DNA of 64,000 bases from JAKCDU01 sp035551615 (lineage in GTDB: Bacteria > Actinomycetota > Acidimicrobiia > Acidimicrobiales > Palsa-688), in the NCBI GenBank assembly GCA_035551615.1, contig DASZNC010000059.1, positions 1 through 64,000 on the forward strand, read 5' to 3'. How positions within the stretch are numbered: the stretch's first letter is position 1; every line of letters begins with the position of its first letter. Shown piece after piece: positions 57,656-64,000 of this stretch. A program made the position numbers and the translations under genes. The notes beneath the pieces were generated by a model. That model did no database searches and was not told where the DNA came from. It was given only the letters and a program-made list of their open reading frames with translations.

Positions 57656-58849
57656 TTACGCCGGCCGGCGGGTGGCGAGGAAAAGTCCGTTGTCGCGCAT
57701 CACCAACCGGCTCTCGTCCTCCGGGTAGTTGAAGTTGCGCAGGTCCTTGATGTAGGAGGACGGGTCGGCCAAACCCTCGGCGTGGGGGTAATCGGAGCCC
57801 ATGATGATGTGCTCGGCGCCCAGCAGCTCGCGGAGACGGCCCAACTCGTCCTCGTAGAACGGCGAGATCCACACGTGCCGCTTGAACGTCTCGCGCGGGT
57901 CCTCCTGGTAGGCGTGGGGCGTCTGGCCGAAGGACTTGGTGAGCTTCTCGAACAGATGGAACACCCAGTCCGACCCGGTCTCGATGGAGGCCACCCGGAG
58001 GTTCGGGAAGCGGTGGAACAGGCCGTGGGCGAGCAGGTTGGCGATCGTGTCCTGGATGGCGTTGTACGAGGTCAGGCTCCCGAACGGGTTCTGGCGGAAC
58101 GATTCGGTGCCGCCCCTCTCGCCCCAGTCGACCAGGTAGTGCGAGTAGCGACTGTCGCCACCGTGGTAGCAGACGGTGACGCCGGACTCGTTGGCCAGCG
58201 CCCAGAACCGGTCGTACTGCGGATCGGCCGGCGAGTGGCCGACCCCGTTGACGACGATCGGACCACCGACCATCACGATGAAGCGGGCATCGTGATCGAG
58301 CGCCCACTGCAACTCGGTGACGGCCTGGTCGGGATCGATCAGCGTCATGTACGGCGCGGCGAAGATGCGGTCCTGGTAGGCGAAGCCCCAGTCCTCCTCC
58401 ATCCAGCGGTTGAACGCCCGGAAGGCGGCCAGCAGGGCGGGCGGGTCGCCGAGCAGGGCCTGCTCCATGCCGACCCCGAGGGTCGGGAGGAAGATGGCCC
58501 CTTCCATGCCCTGGCTGTCCATCAGGGCCAGGCGGGCGTCACGGTTCTGGTACTCGGGCCGGTCGGCCAGCCGGTCGAGCTCGCCGAACAGCTCGGGGGT
58601 GTCGGCGCCCCGAGGGTTGCGGCCCCGGAAGTACTCGTCCAAGGCGCCCGGCTTGGAGACCGGGTCCCAGGTCGGGTTGGGGATGAACCGGTTGAGCTTG
58701 CCGCCCACGAGCAGCCGCTCCCTGCCGTCCATCTGGACCCACTGCATGCCCCGCTTGCGGAACGCCGGGTCGAGGTGGCGCGTGAAGGCGTCCTTGGCCT
58801 CGTAGAAGTGGTTGTCGCAGTCGAAGTAACGGAAATCGAGATCGGCCAT
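57656..58849 (-). CDS. Amidohydrolase-family (ACMSD-like) metal hydrolase
   Basis: 397 residues from the ATG at 58849. TIM-barrel amidohydrolase_2 motifs: DCDNHFYEAKDAFTRHL (N-terminal metal site in the D-x-H position), VCYHGGDSR (metal His), RVASIETGSDWVFHL and MGSDYPHAEG (metal Asp). The group includes decarboxylases and hydrolases of carboxylated or aromatic compounds. Activity not assignable. TAGAAT lies 5 nt before the ATG, so the transcript may be leaderless, starting the SRPBCC/LLM operon. Confidence 0.88.
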   Translation of the reverse strand: MADLDFRYFDCDNHFYEAKDAFTRHLDPAFRKRGMQWVQMDGRERLLVGGKLNRFIPNPTWDPVSKPGALDEYFRGRNPRGADTPELFGELDRLADRPEYQNRDARLALMDSQGMEGAIFLPTLGVGMEQALLGDPPALLAAFRAFNRWMEEDWGFAYQDRIFAAPYMTLIDPDQAVTELQWALDHDARFIVMVGGPIVVNGVGHSPADPQYDRFWALANESGVTVCYHGGDSRYSHYLVDWGERGGTESFRQNPFGSLTSYNAIQDTIANLLAHGLFHRFPNLRVASIETGSDWVFHLFEKLTKSFGQTPHAYQEDPRETFKRHVWISPFYEDELGRLRELLGAEHIIMGSDYPHAEGLADPSSYIKDLRNFNYPEDESRLVMRDNGLFLATRRPA

Positions 58850-58898
58850 GACACATTCTACGATCGGGCGCCGGCCCGGGGCGGTTCGGGGAGGGGCG

Positions 58899-59726
58899 CT
58901 ACCGGTCGGCGCTGTGCAGGGCGATGTCGACCGGGTGCTCCGAGTCGACCCGGGCGAACTCCGGCGGGCGACGCTCGGCAAAGGCGGCGAACGCCTCCAG
59001 ATTGGCCGGACGGCCGAGCAGCCGGGCGAAGGCCCGGTCCTCGCGTCGGCGAGCCTCGACGATGGCGGCCCGGTGGCCGGCCGCGACGGTGCGCTTGACC
59101 TCGATCAGGGAGGCCAACGGTTTGGTGGCCAGATGGGCGGCCACGGATGTCGCCTCTTCCATCAGGTCGTCAGGAGAGCACAGACGCCAGGCCAGGCCCA
59201 TGTCGTGGCACTCCTCGGCCGAGAACCACTCCGAGCTCATCAGGAACCACATGGCGTTCTGACGGCCGAGCAGCAGGGGCATGAGGTAGCTGCTCGCCGC
59301 CTCCGGGGCCACCGCCAGGTCGGTGAATGGGCAGCGCAGCCGGGCGGCCGTCGACATGAGGACCAGATCGGCGTAGCCGAGGAGGGTGGCGCCGATGCCG
59401 AGCGCCAATCCGTTGACCGCGCATATGAGCGGCTTCGGGAACGCGGTCAATTGGTCGATCAGCCCGGGGAAGCCGTGCCGCCCCGGTGCGAAGTCCTTCG
59501 ACGTGGTCCGCTCCGCCATCTCGACCACGTCGGTGCCGGCCGAGAAGGCGCGCCCACCGCCGGTCATCAGCACGACGGCCACATCAGGGTCGGCGGCGGC
59601 ATCGATGAGAGCATCGGTGGTGGCGTCGTAGAGAGCCTCGTTGAATGCGTTGAGGGCGTCCGGACGGTTCAGCGTGAGGGTGCGGACCCGGGCGACGTCG
59701 GCGGTCAGGATCAGGGGTTCGGCCAC
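58899..59726 (-). CDS. Enoyl-CoA hydratase/isomerase family protein
   Basis: 275 residues from the GTG at 59726. Crotonase fold: LNRPDALNAFNEALYDA, first oxyanion loop GGRAFSAGTDVVEM, second oxyanion loop NGLALGIGATLLGYADLVL, and PEAASSYLMPLLLGRQNAMW with a Glu at a usual catalytic position. Likely acts on acyl-CoA in fatty acid or related catabolism. Divergent from the TetR regulator across 166 bp. A TACCAT box is 8 nt upstream. Confidence 0.9.
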   Translation of the reverse strand: MAEPLILTADVARVRTLTLNRPDALNAFNEALYDATTDALIDAAADPDVAVVLMTGGGRAFSAGTDVVEMAERTTSKDFAPGRHGFPGLIDQLTAFPKPLICAVNGLALGIGATLLGYADLVLMSTAARLRCPFTDLAVAPEAASSYLMPLLLGRQNAMWFLMSSEWFSAEECHDMGLAWRLCSPDDLMEEATSVAAHLATKPLASLIEVKRTVAAGHRAAIVEARRREDRAFARLLGRPANLEAFAAFAERRPPEFARVDSEHPVDIALHSADR

Positions 59727-59856
59727 GCTCAGAGATGGTAGGGGCCGAGGAGCGGGCCGTCGCAGTGGTCGACGGGCGCGGGGCGGACCGGCTCCGAGCC
59801 GGGTCCGGAGCCATACGGTCGTAACCGAAGAGTATCTGCTTGTTCACAATAGGGAC

Positions 59857-59886
59857 TTGACCTTTGACAAAACCCTTTCGTATAAT
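59857..59886 (+). promoter_or_regulatory. TetR gene promoter (TTGACC-N18-TATAAT)
   Basis: -35 TTGACC (59857-59862), 18-bp spacer, perfect -10 TATAAT (59881-59886). The GTG start at 59893 is 7 nt past the -10, so the mRNA is probably leaderless. The AT-rich context contrasts with the GC-rich surroundings. Confidence 0.85.
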
Positions 59887-59892
59887 CACGAC

Positions 59893-60486
59893 GTGGCTAC
59901 GGAGACTCCCAAGCGGCGGCTGGACCGGGGTGCGGTCCTGTCTGCGGCCGAGGCGTTTCTGGACGAGCGGGGCGCAGAGGCGCTGAGCATGACGGCCCTG
60001 GCCGGCGTGCTCGGGGTCAAGGTGTCGTCGCTCTACAACCACGTACCCAGCCTGGAAGCACTCAAAGGCGAGCTGCAGAACCGCGCCATGCACGATCTCG
60101 GCGTCCTGCTGCGCAACCAGGCCATGGGCAAGACTGGGGAGCGGGGACTACGGGACCTGGCTCACACCCTTAGGGACTTCGCCCGCACCCATCCAGGCCG
60201 TTACAGCCTGGCCATGAGCGAACCCCACGATCAAGCGTCGTTCCTGGTAGCCAGCACCGACGCCACGGCGGCGTTCGGTGCGATCATCGCTTCGTACGGG
60301 ATCGACGATGTGAGCCTGGACTTCCAGGTGAGCGCATTTGCCGCACTACACGGCGTCGTCGTGCTCGACAACGCCGGATTCTTGAACGCGCCACTCGACG
60401 GTGACCGAGTTTTCGCCACCGTTCTGGACGTCGTGGTCGGGCTGCTGCGTGACGCCGCTCCCGGCCCCGAAGTCCTGGCCGGCTGA
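59893..60486 (+). CDS. TetR/AcrR-family regulator
   Basis: 197 residues from the GTG at 59893. N-terminal HTH: AVLSAAEAFLDERGAEALSM, TALAGVLGVKVSSLYNHVPS. The C-terminal part resembles a WHG-type TetR ligand domain (DLAHTLRDFARTHPGRYSLA). It precedes the WS/DGAT gene by 46 bp and is divergent from enoyl-CoA hydratase, so acyl-CoA or lipid sensing is a reasonable guess. Confidence 0.9.
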   Translation: MATETPKRRLDRGAVLSAAEAFLDERGAEALSMTALAGVLGVKVSSLYNHVPSLEALKGELQNRAMHDLGVLLRNQAMGKTGERGLRDLAHTLRDFARTHPGRYSLAMSEPHDQASFLVASTDATAAFGAIIASYGIDDVSLDFQVSAFAALHGVVVLDNAGFLNAPLDGDRVFATVLDVVVGLLRDAAPGPEVLAG

Positions 60487-60532
60487 CGTTTCATCTTTCC
60501 CCCCACTCCCTATTCAGGAGGCAGACCCTGTC

Positions 60533-62041
60533 ATGAAGCGACTCGGTGGTACCGACGCGCTGTTCCTCTCGCTCGAAACGCCGAGCTGGCATCAGCACGT
60601 CGGCGGCCTGAGCATCATCGACCCCGAGGGTCGTGACATCTCGTATGACGATTTTGTCATCAAGGTGGGCGACCGCCTGCCCTACGCCCCGAAGTTCCGG
60701 TGGCGGTTGAAGGAGACACCGTTCGGGCTGGACCGCCCCATGTGGATCGACGACGCCGACTTCGACGTGCGCCGTCACGTCCGGCGCATCGGTGTCCCCT
60801 CGCCGGGCGGGGCCAAGGAGCTGGGCGAGGTGGTCGGCACCCTGATGAGCTCGCAGCTCGACCGGCGCCGCCCCCTGTGGGAGATGTGGTTCATCGAGGG
60901 CCTGGCCGGGGGCCGCATCGCCGTGTTCCTGAAGTACCACCACTGCCTGCTCGACGGCATGGCCGGCGCCAGCCTGGCCACTGTCCTGCTCGACCTGTCA
61001 CCCGACGCAACGGCGCCCTTGGCCCCGCTGCCGTCGGCCGAGGAGCAGTCGGCCGGCTCCGAGCCGTCGGACCTCGAGGTCCTCGGGCGCCTGGCCCTCA
61101 ACGCCCCCCGCCGGCCCCTCAACACCCTCCGCTACATGTCGGGGATCGTGGCCAAGGGGGCGGCCGCCGTGCAGAGCCTACGCGACCACGAGAACCGAGC
61201 CATCCTGCGGGCCCCGGTCACCCCGTTCAACGACGCCATCGGCCCACGCCGCGAGTTGGCGTTCGCATCGGTCTCGATGGCGGACGTGCACGGCCTCAAG
61301 GTGAAGCACGACGTGAAGGTCAACGACGTCGTGCTGGCCCTGACCGCCGGCGCCCTGCGCAAGTACCTCGAGAAGCACGACGCCCTGCCCGACACCGCCC
61401 TCGTGACTGCCGTCCCGGTATCGACCCGCCCCGAGGGCGACCGGTCCCACACCAACCAGATCAGCAACATGTTCGTGTCCCTGGCCACCGACATCGACGA
61501 CCCGGTGGAGCGGTTGGAGGCCATCAAGCGGTCGACCCAGAGCGCCAAGGCCATGCGCAACGCCATCGGGGCCAGGGAGATCCAGTCCCTCGGCGAGGTC
61601 GCATCCCCGCTCATCCTGAGCGGGGCGATCAAGACGATCTACCGGACGTCCCTGATGTCACGCATCCCGCTGCGCATCAACACCGTCGTCTCCAACGTGC
61701 CCGGGCCCAACATCCCCCTGTACATGTGCGGCGGCAAGGTCGTCGCCGTCTTCCCGAGCTCGGTGATCCTCGAGGGCATGGGTCTCAACGTCACCGTCTT
61801 CAGCTACCTCGACCGGGTCGACTTCGGCATCCACGTCGATCCCGATCTGGTGCCCGACGTGTGGGTGCTGGCCGATCAGGTGCCGGCTGCCCTGGCCGAG
61901 CTCATGGACGCCTCCGGGCTGGGCCGGCCCACACCGGTGGAGGCACCCCTCGAGGGTGAGGCCACCGTCACCAGCTCCTCGCCGGGCGGCCAGGCGGTCC
62001 GGGCCCGGCGGACGCCGGCCGGTCGGAGGGCCCGGGCGTAA
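60533..62041 (+). CDS. Wax ester synthase / diacylglycerol acyltransferase (WS/DGAT)
   Basis: 502 residues from the ATG at 60533 (CAGGAGG ~11 nt upstream). The N-terminal condensation-like domain has the active-site HHxxxDG: His136-His137 ... Asp141-Gly142 in KYHHCLLDGMAG, preceded by RRPLWEMWFIEG. C-terminal half: TAVPVSTRPEGDR, NQISNMFVSLATD and VVSNVPGPNIPLYMCGGKVV. Makes triacylglycerol or wax esters from acyl-CoA, as storage lipid. Regulation by the upstream TetR is likely. A basic, disordered C-terminus follows residue ~470. Confidence 0.93.
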   Translation: MKRLGGTDALFLSLETPSWHQHVGGLSIIDPEGRDISYDDFVIKVGDRLPYAPKFRWRLKETPFGLDRPMWIDDADFDVRRHVRRIGVPSPGGAKELGEVVGTLMSSQLDRRRPLWEMWFIEGLAGGRIAVFLKYHHCLLDGMAGASLATVLLDLSPDATAPLAPLPSAEEQSAGSEPSDLEVLGRLALNAPRRPLNTLRYMSGIVAKGAAAVQSLRDHENRAILRAPVTPFNDAIGPRRELAFASVSMADVHGLKVKHDVKVNDVVLALTAGALRKYLEKHDALPDTALVTAVPVSTRPEGDRSHTNQISNMFVSLATDIDDPVERLEAIKRSTQSAKAMRNAIGAREIQSLGEVASPLILSGAIKTIYRTSLMSRIPLRINTVVSNVPGPNIPLYMCGGKVVAVFPSSVILEGMGLNVTVFSYLDRVDFGIHVDPDLVPDVWVLADQVPAALAELMDASGLGRPTPVEAPLEGEATVTSSSPGGQAVRARRTPAGRRARA

Positions 62042-62054
62042 CGCCGCCGGCGGC

Positions 62055-62146
62055 GGGTCGCCGTCCGGCGTGGCGCAGCTGACGCCGGGTCGCCGTCCGG
62101 CGTGGCGCAGCTGGCGCCGGCGGGCCGCTGCCCGGCGTGGCGCCGC
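62055..62146. repeat. ~32-bp GC-rich tandem repeat
   Basis: About 2.8 copies of a 32-bp unit beginning GGGTCGCCGTCCGGCGTGGC (62055, 62087, diverged copy from 62122), directly after the WS/DGAT gene. Each unit is partly self-complementary. Confidence 0.75.
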
Positions 62147-62165
62147 AATCTGTGTCCCAACCGGC

Positions 62166-62214
62166 TTTCTGTGGTCGAAATTGTTGGTTAGACCCACAAA
62201 ATCGACCACAGAAA
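62166..62214. repeat. TTTCTGTGGTCGA inverted repeat, copy 2
   Basis: Inverted repeat TTTCTGTGGTCGA (62166-62178) / TCGACCACAGAAA (62202-62214), 13 perfect bp, inner sequence different from copy 1 except CAAAATCGACCACAGAA on the right arm. Same core as the element at 13724-13790. Confidence 0.85.
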
Positions 62215-62241
62215 GGCGCCGGCCACCCCGGCCGGCGCCTT
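62213..62241 (+). terminator. GC-rich hairpin before clpP-like gene
   Basis: Perfect 12-bp inverted repeat AAGGCGCCGGCC (62213-62224) / GGCCGGCGCCTT (62230-62241) with loop ACCCC. It follows copy 2 of the TTCTGTGGTCGA element and ends 2 nt before an ATG. Probably terminates transcripts from the WS/DGAT side; no long U-tract. Confidence 0.65.
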
Positions 62242-62243
62242 AG

Positions 62244-62825
62244 ATGGCCAAGCCCTCAGGGTCGCCGGCCGGGAGTAGCGTCAGGCGGGTGCAGCATCCG
62301 TCCGATCCATCGGCGTCGCTCCACCAGGCCCTGTTCGACCGGCGCATAGTGATGGTGAGCGGAGCCGTCGATGGCGACAAGGCCGGGCAGGTCGCCTCGG
62401 CGCTCATCTCCCTGGACGCGATGGGCGACGACCCGATCGAGCTGCGGCTGTCGGCCGAATCGGACTCGCTCGACGTGGCCTTCTCCCTCATGGACATCAT
62501 CAGGACGCTGGACGCCCCGGTCAACGCGACCGTCGCCGGCTCCGTCGGGGGCACCATGGTCGGCGTGCTCGCCGTCTGCCGGCGGCGGCGGATCGGGGGG
62601 TTCGGGCAGCTCCACCTGCGGGAGCCTCGGGCCGAGCTGACCGGCGTCGCCGCCGAGCTGGAACGGCAGGCCACCGACATGACCAACCGGGTCGAGCTGT
62701 TCGCCCGCCGGATGGCGGAGGCGACCGGCCGGCCGTTCGAGCACGTCGAGGCGGATCTGCGCACCGGTCGCCACCTGGATGCGGCCGCCGCCCTGGCCTA
62801 CGGCATCGTGGACGAGGTCCAGTGA
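62244..62825 (+). CDS. ClpP-like protein lacking catalytic Ser/His
   Basis: 193 residues from the ATG at 62244; GTG at 62289 (178 residues) is an alternative, since the ATG sits almost against a hairpin. ClpP fold: RRIVMVSGAVDGDKAGQVAS, LISLDAMGDDPIELRL, TLDAPVNATVAGSVGGTMVG, VEADLRTGRHLDAAAALAYG and IVDEV. Aligning by eye to ClpP GQAASMG, the nucleophile Ser position is Gly103, and the MIHQP His is Arg in LREP. It is therefore probably a non-proteolytic ClpP relative (ClpR-like). GTGA overlap with the HAD gene. Confidence 0.85.
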   Translation: MAKPSGSPAGSSVRRVQHPSDPSASLHQALFDRRIVMVSGAVDGDKAGQVASALISLDAMGDDPIELRLSAESDSLDVAFSLMDIIRTLDAPVNATVAGSVGGTMVGVLAVCRRRRIGGFGQLHLREPRAELTGVAAELERQATDMTNRVELFARRMAEATGRPFEHVEADLRTGRHLDAAAALAYGIVDEVQ

Positions 62826-63517
62826 CCTCGGCTCTGCTGTTCGACGTGTTCGGCACGGTGGTCGACTGGCGGTCCTCGGTCATCGCCGCCGGTTCGGCGG
62901 TGGCCGCCGATGTGGACTGGCCCGGCTGCGCCGATCAGTGGCGCCGGCAGGGCTACCTGGAGCCGATCGGCCGGATGGTGAGGGGCGAGGAGCCATGGGC
63001 CCCCATCGACGGGGTGATGCGGGCCCAGCTGGACGTGCTGGCCGACAGGTTCGGTTTTGCGTCGGTCGGCGCCGATGCTCTCGACGATCTGGCGCTCGTA
63101 TGGGAGCGGCTCGACCCCTGGCCGGATGTGCAGCCCGGGCTGGCCCGGTTGAAGTCCCGCTACCCGATCGGCCCCCTGTCGAACGGCAGCTTCGGGGGCC
63201 TGACCCGGATGGGCCGCTACGGCGGGCTGGGCTGGGACTTCATCATCTCCACCGAGCTGTTCCAGTCGTACAAACCGGATCCGAAGACCTACCTGGGGGC
63301 GGCCGCCCTCCTCGGCCTGGAACCGTCCGAGGTGATGCTGGTCGCCGCCCACCCGCTCGACCTCCAGGCCGCGGCCGGTTGCGGGCTGGGCACCGCGTAT
63401 GTGCCCCGCCCGCAGGAATGGGGTCCCGGTGGCCAGGTGGCCCCGGGCAGGTTCGACGTGGTCGCCTCCGACTTCATCGACCTGGCCGCCCGCCTGGGGA
63501 TCACAGAATCCTCATAA
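62822..63517 (+). CDS. HAD-superfamily hydrolase, haloacid dehalogenase type II-like
   Basis: 231 residues. The GTG overlaps the clpP-like stop. HAD motifs: nucleophile Asp8 in FDVFGTVVDW, Ser in GPLSNGS, Lys in SYKPDPKTYL and VAAHPLDLQAAAGCG. The VAAHxxDL motif and spacing match type II L-2-haloacid dehalogenases and their relatives. Whether it dehalogenates or is a phosphatase cannot be told. Co-expression with an inactive ClpP homologue is unexplained. Confidence 0.88.
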   Translation: MTSALLFDVFGTVVDWRSSVIAAGSAVAADVDWPGCADQWRRQGYLEPIGRMVRGEEPWAPIDGVMRAQLDVLADRFGFASVGADALDDLALVWERLDPWPDVQPGLARLKSRYPIGPLSNGSFGGLTRMGRYGGLGWDFIISTELFQSYKPDPKTYLGAAALLGLEPSEVMLVAAHPLDLQAAAGCGLGTAYVPRPQEWGPGGQVAPGRFDVVASDFIDLAARLGITESS

Positions 63518-63559
63518 GTTGACCGCCGGTGGTTCACATCGGCGGGCCAGGCTGAAGGA

Positions 63560-64000
63560 ATGAGATCGCTCACCAGGAAGACAGCGTTCGGCGCCGTCGG
63601 CGTGCTGGCCGCCATCGGCGTCACCGGCACGGCGTGGGCGGAGACCGGTTCCGGCTCCTCCCCGACCTCCACCCCGGCGGCGAGCACGAACCCGACCGCC
63701 ACCCCCTCGGCGACCAAGCCGGCCAAGCACCGGGCCCGGGGCCTGCTCGAGCGGGCCGACCACGCCAATGCCGAGATCAAGGTCAAGGGTCAATGGGTCA
63801 CCTACACCCTCGACCGGGGCACGGTGACCGCCGTCAGCCCGTCGTCCATCACGCTGTCGCGCCCCGACGGCCAGAGTGTCACCGATTCCATCAGCGCCCA
63901 GACCAAGTTCAAGGGGGTGGCCTCGGCATCGGCCGTCAGAGTGGGGCAGCCGGCCCAGATCGTCTCGGACAACGGCGCCGCCCTGCGGGTCCGGCAGAAG
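63560..64000 (+). CDS. Secreted protein, partial at window end
   Basis: ATG at 63560; 147 codons are visible before the window ends with no stop. Signal peptide: SLTRKTAFGAVGVLAAIGVT, cleavage likely after AWA. Then a Ser/Thr/Pro-rich disordered linker (to residue ~55) and a β-rich region (WVTYTLDRGTVTAVSPSSIT ... VRVGQPAQIVSDNGAALRV) resembling the DUF5666-type repeat. Function unknown. Confidence 0.75.
   Translation, partial: MRSLTRKTAFGAVGVLAAIGVTGTAWAETGSGSSPTSTPAASTNPTATPSATKPAKHRARGLLERADHANAEIKVKGQWVTYTLDRGTVTAVSPSSITLSRPDGQSVTDSISAQTKFKGVASASAVRVGQPAQIVSDNGAALRVRQK

Noticed and set aside
1..64000. CRISPR array, since a TPR-CHAT gene is present
   Set aside because: Read for regularly spaced repeats around 49900-54000 and elsewhere. 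Only pairs of direct repeats (49893/49919, 53691/53714) are seen, with no spacers and no cas genes.

Overview
The window is a GC-rich (roughly 70%) chromosomal segment of an actinobacterium, most likely from the class Acidimicrobiia. The evidence is the base composition, frequent GTG/TTG starts, 4-base stop/start overlaps, an actinobacterial-type LexA box, F420-type luciferase-like oxidoreductases, mycofactocin-associated dehydrogenases, a WS/DGAT acyltransferase, and two secreted proteins built from the 'GYWLVASDGGIFSFG'-type repeats that I associate with Acidimicrobiia. The taxon is inferred from gene content and was not tested. I see no rRNA, tRNA, CRISPR array, insertion sequence or prophage.

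Layout: 1-9330 is a Tad/Flp pilus locus. TadG-like (cut by the window edge) and TadE-like pseudopilins lie on the minus strand. CpaB, CpaE/TadZ, TadA ATPase, TadB and TadC follow on the plus strand, then an overlapping histidine kinase and NarL-type regulator, then the Flp pilin with a strong downstream hairpin. 9431-12469 holds a GT2 and a membrane GT39-type glycosyltransferase, plausibly a lipid-linked sugar pathway for surface or pilin glycosylation. 12301-17862 has a coiled-coil protein, an APH-type kinase, two membrane proteins, and a MoxR-VWA pair overlapping an NDMA-type alcohol dehydrogenase. 17960-30226 is mixed metabolism and stress functions: ABC-F, metallophosphoesterase, VOC and SRPBCC proteins, F420-type oxidoreductase, SigG-type sigma factor, STAS-like protein, SDRs, and a YSS-repeat protein coupled to a patatin lipase. 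30296-34626 carries the two repeat-propeller-like secreted proteins around a divergent GNAT/HxlR pair with a clear operator. 34631-49593 includes SOS-controlled dinB, an F420-oxidoreductase pseudogene, a cyclase-AAA-TPR regulator, a DEAD helicase, an ArsR-SRPBCC regulator with a textbook operator, a GH3 glucosidase, and an NfeD/flotillin/PhyH operon.

49942-53618 is the most interesting block. An ECF sigma factor overlaps a small two-part protein, followed by a TPR-CHAT protein with an intact His/Cys protease dyad. The gene set resembles the sigma factor / inhibitor / TPR-CHAT protease logic of type III-E CRISPR (Craspase) loci, but no CRISPR component is visible. The rest (53719-64000) holds small membrane proteins, a GAF-EAL c-di-GMP phosphodiesterase, lipid and CoA metabolism (F420-type oxidoreductase, SRPBCC, amidohydrolase, enoyl-CoA hydratase, TetR, WS/DGAT), a ClpP-like protein lacking catalytic residues, a HAD hydrolase and a partial secreted protein.

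Three themes recur. Many genes have a TANNNT box 5-8 nt before the start codon, which suggests leaderless mRNAs. Several convergent gene pairs overlap at their 3' ends by 20-170 bp. An inverted repeat built on TTCTGTGGTCGA occurs twice in intergenic DNA nearly 50 kb apart.
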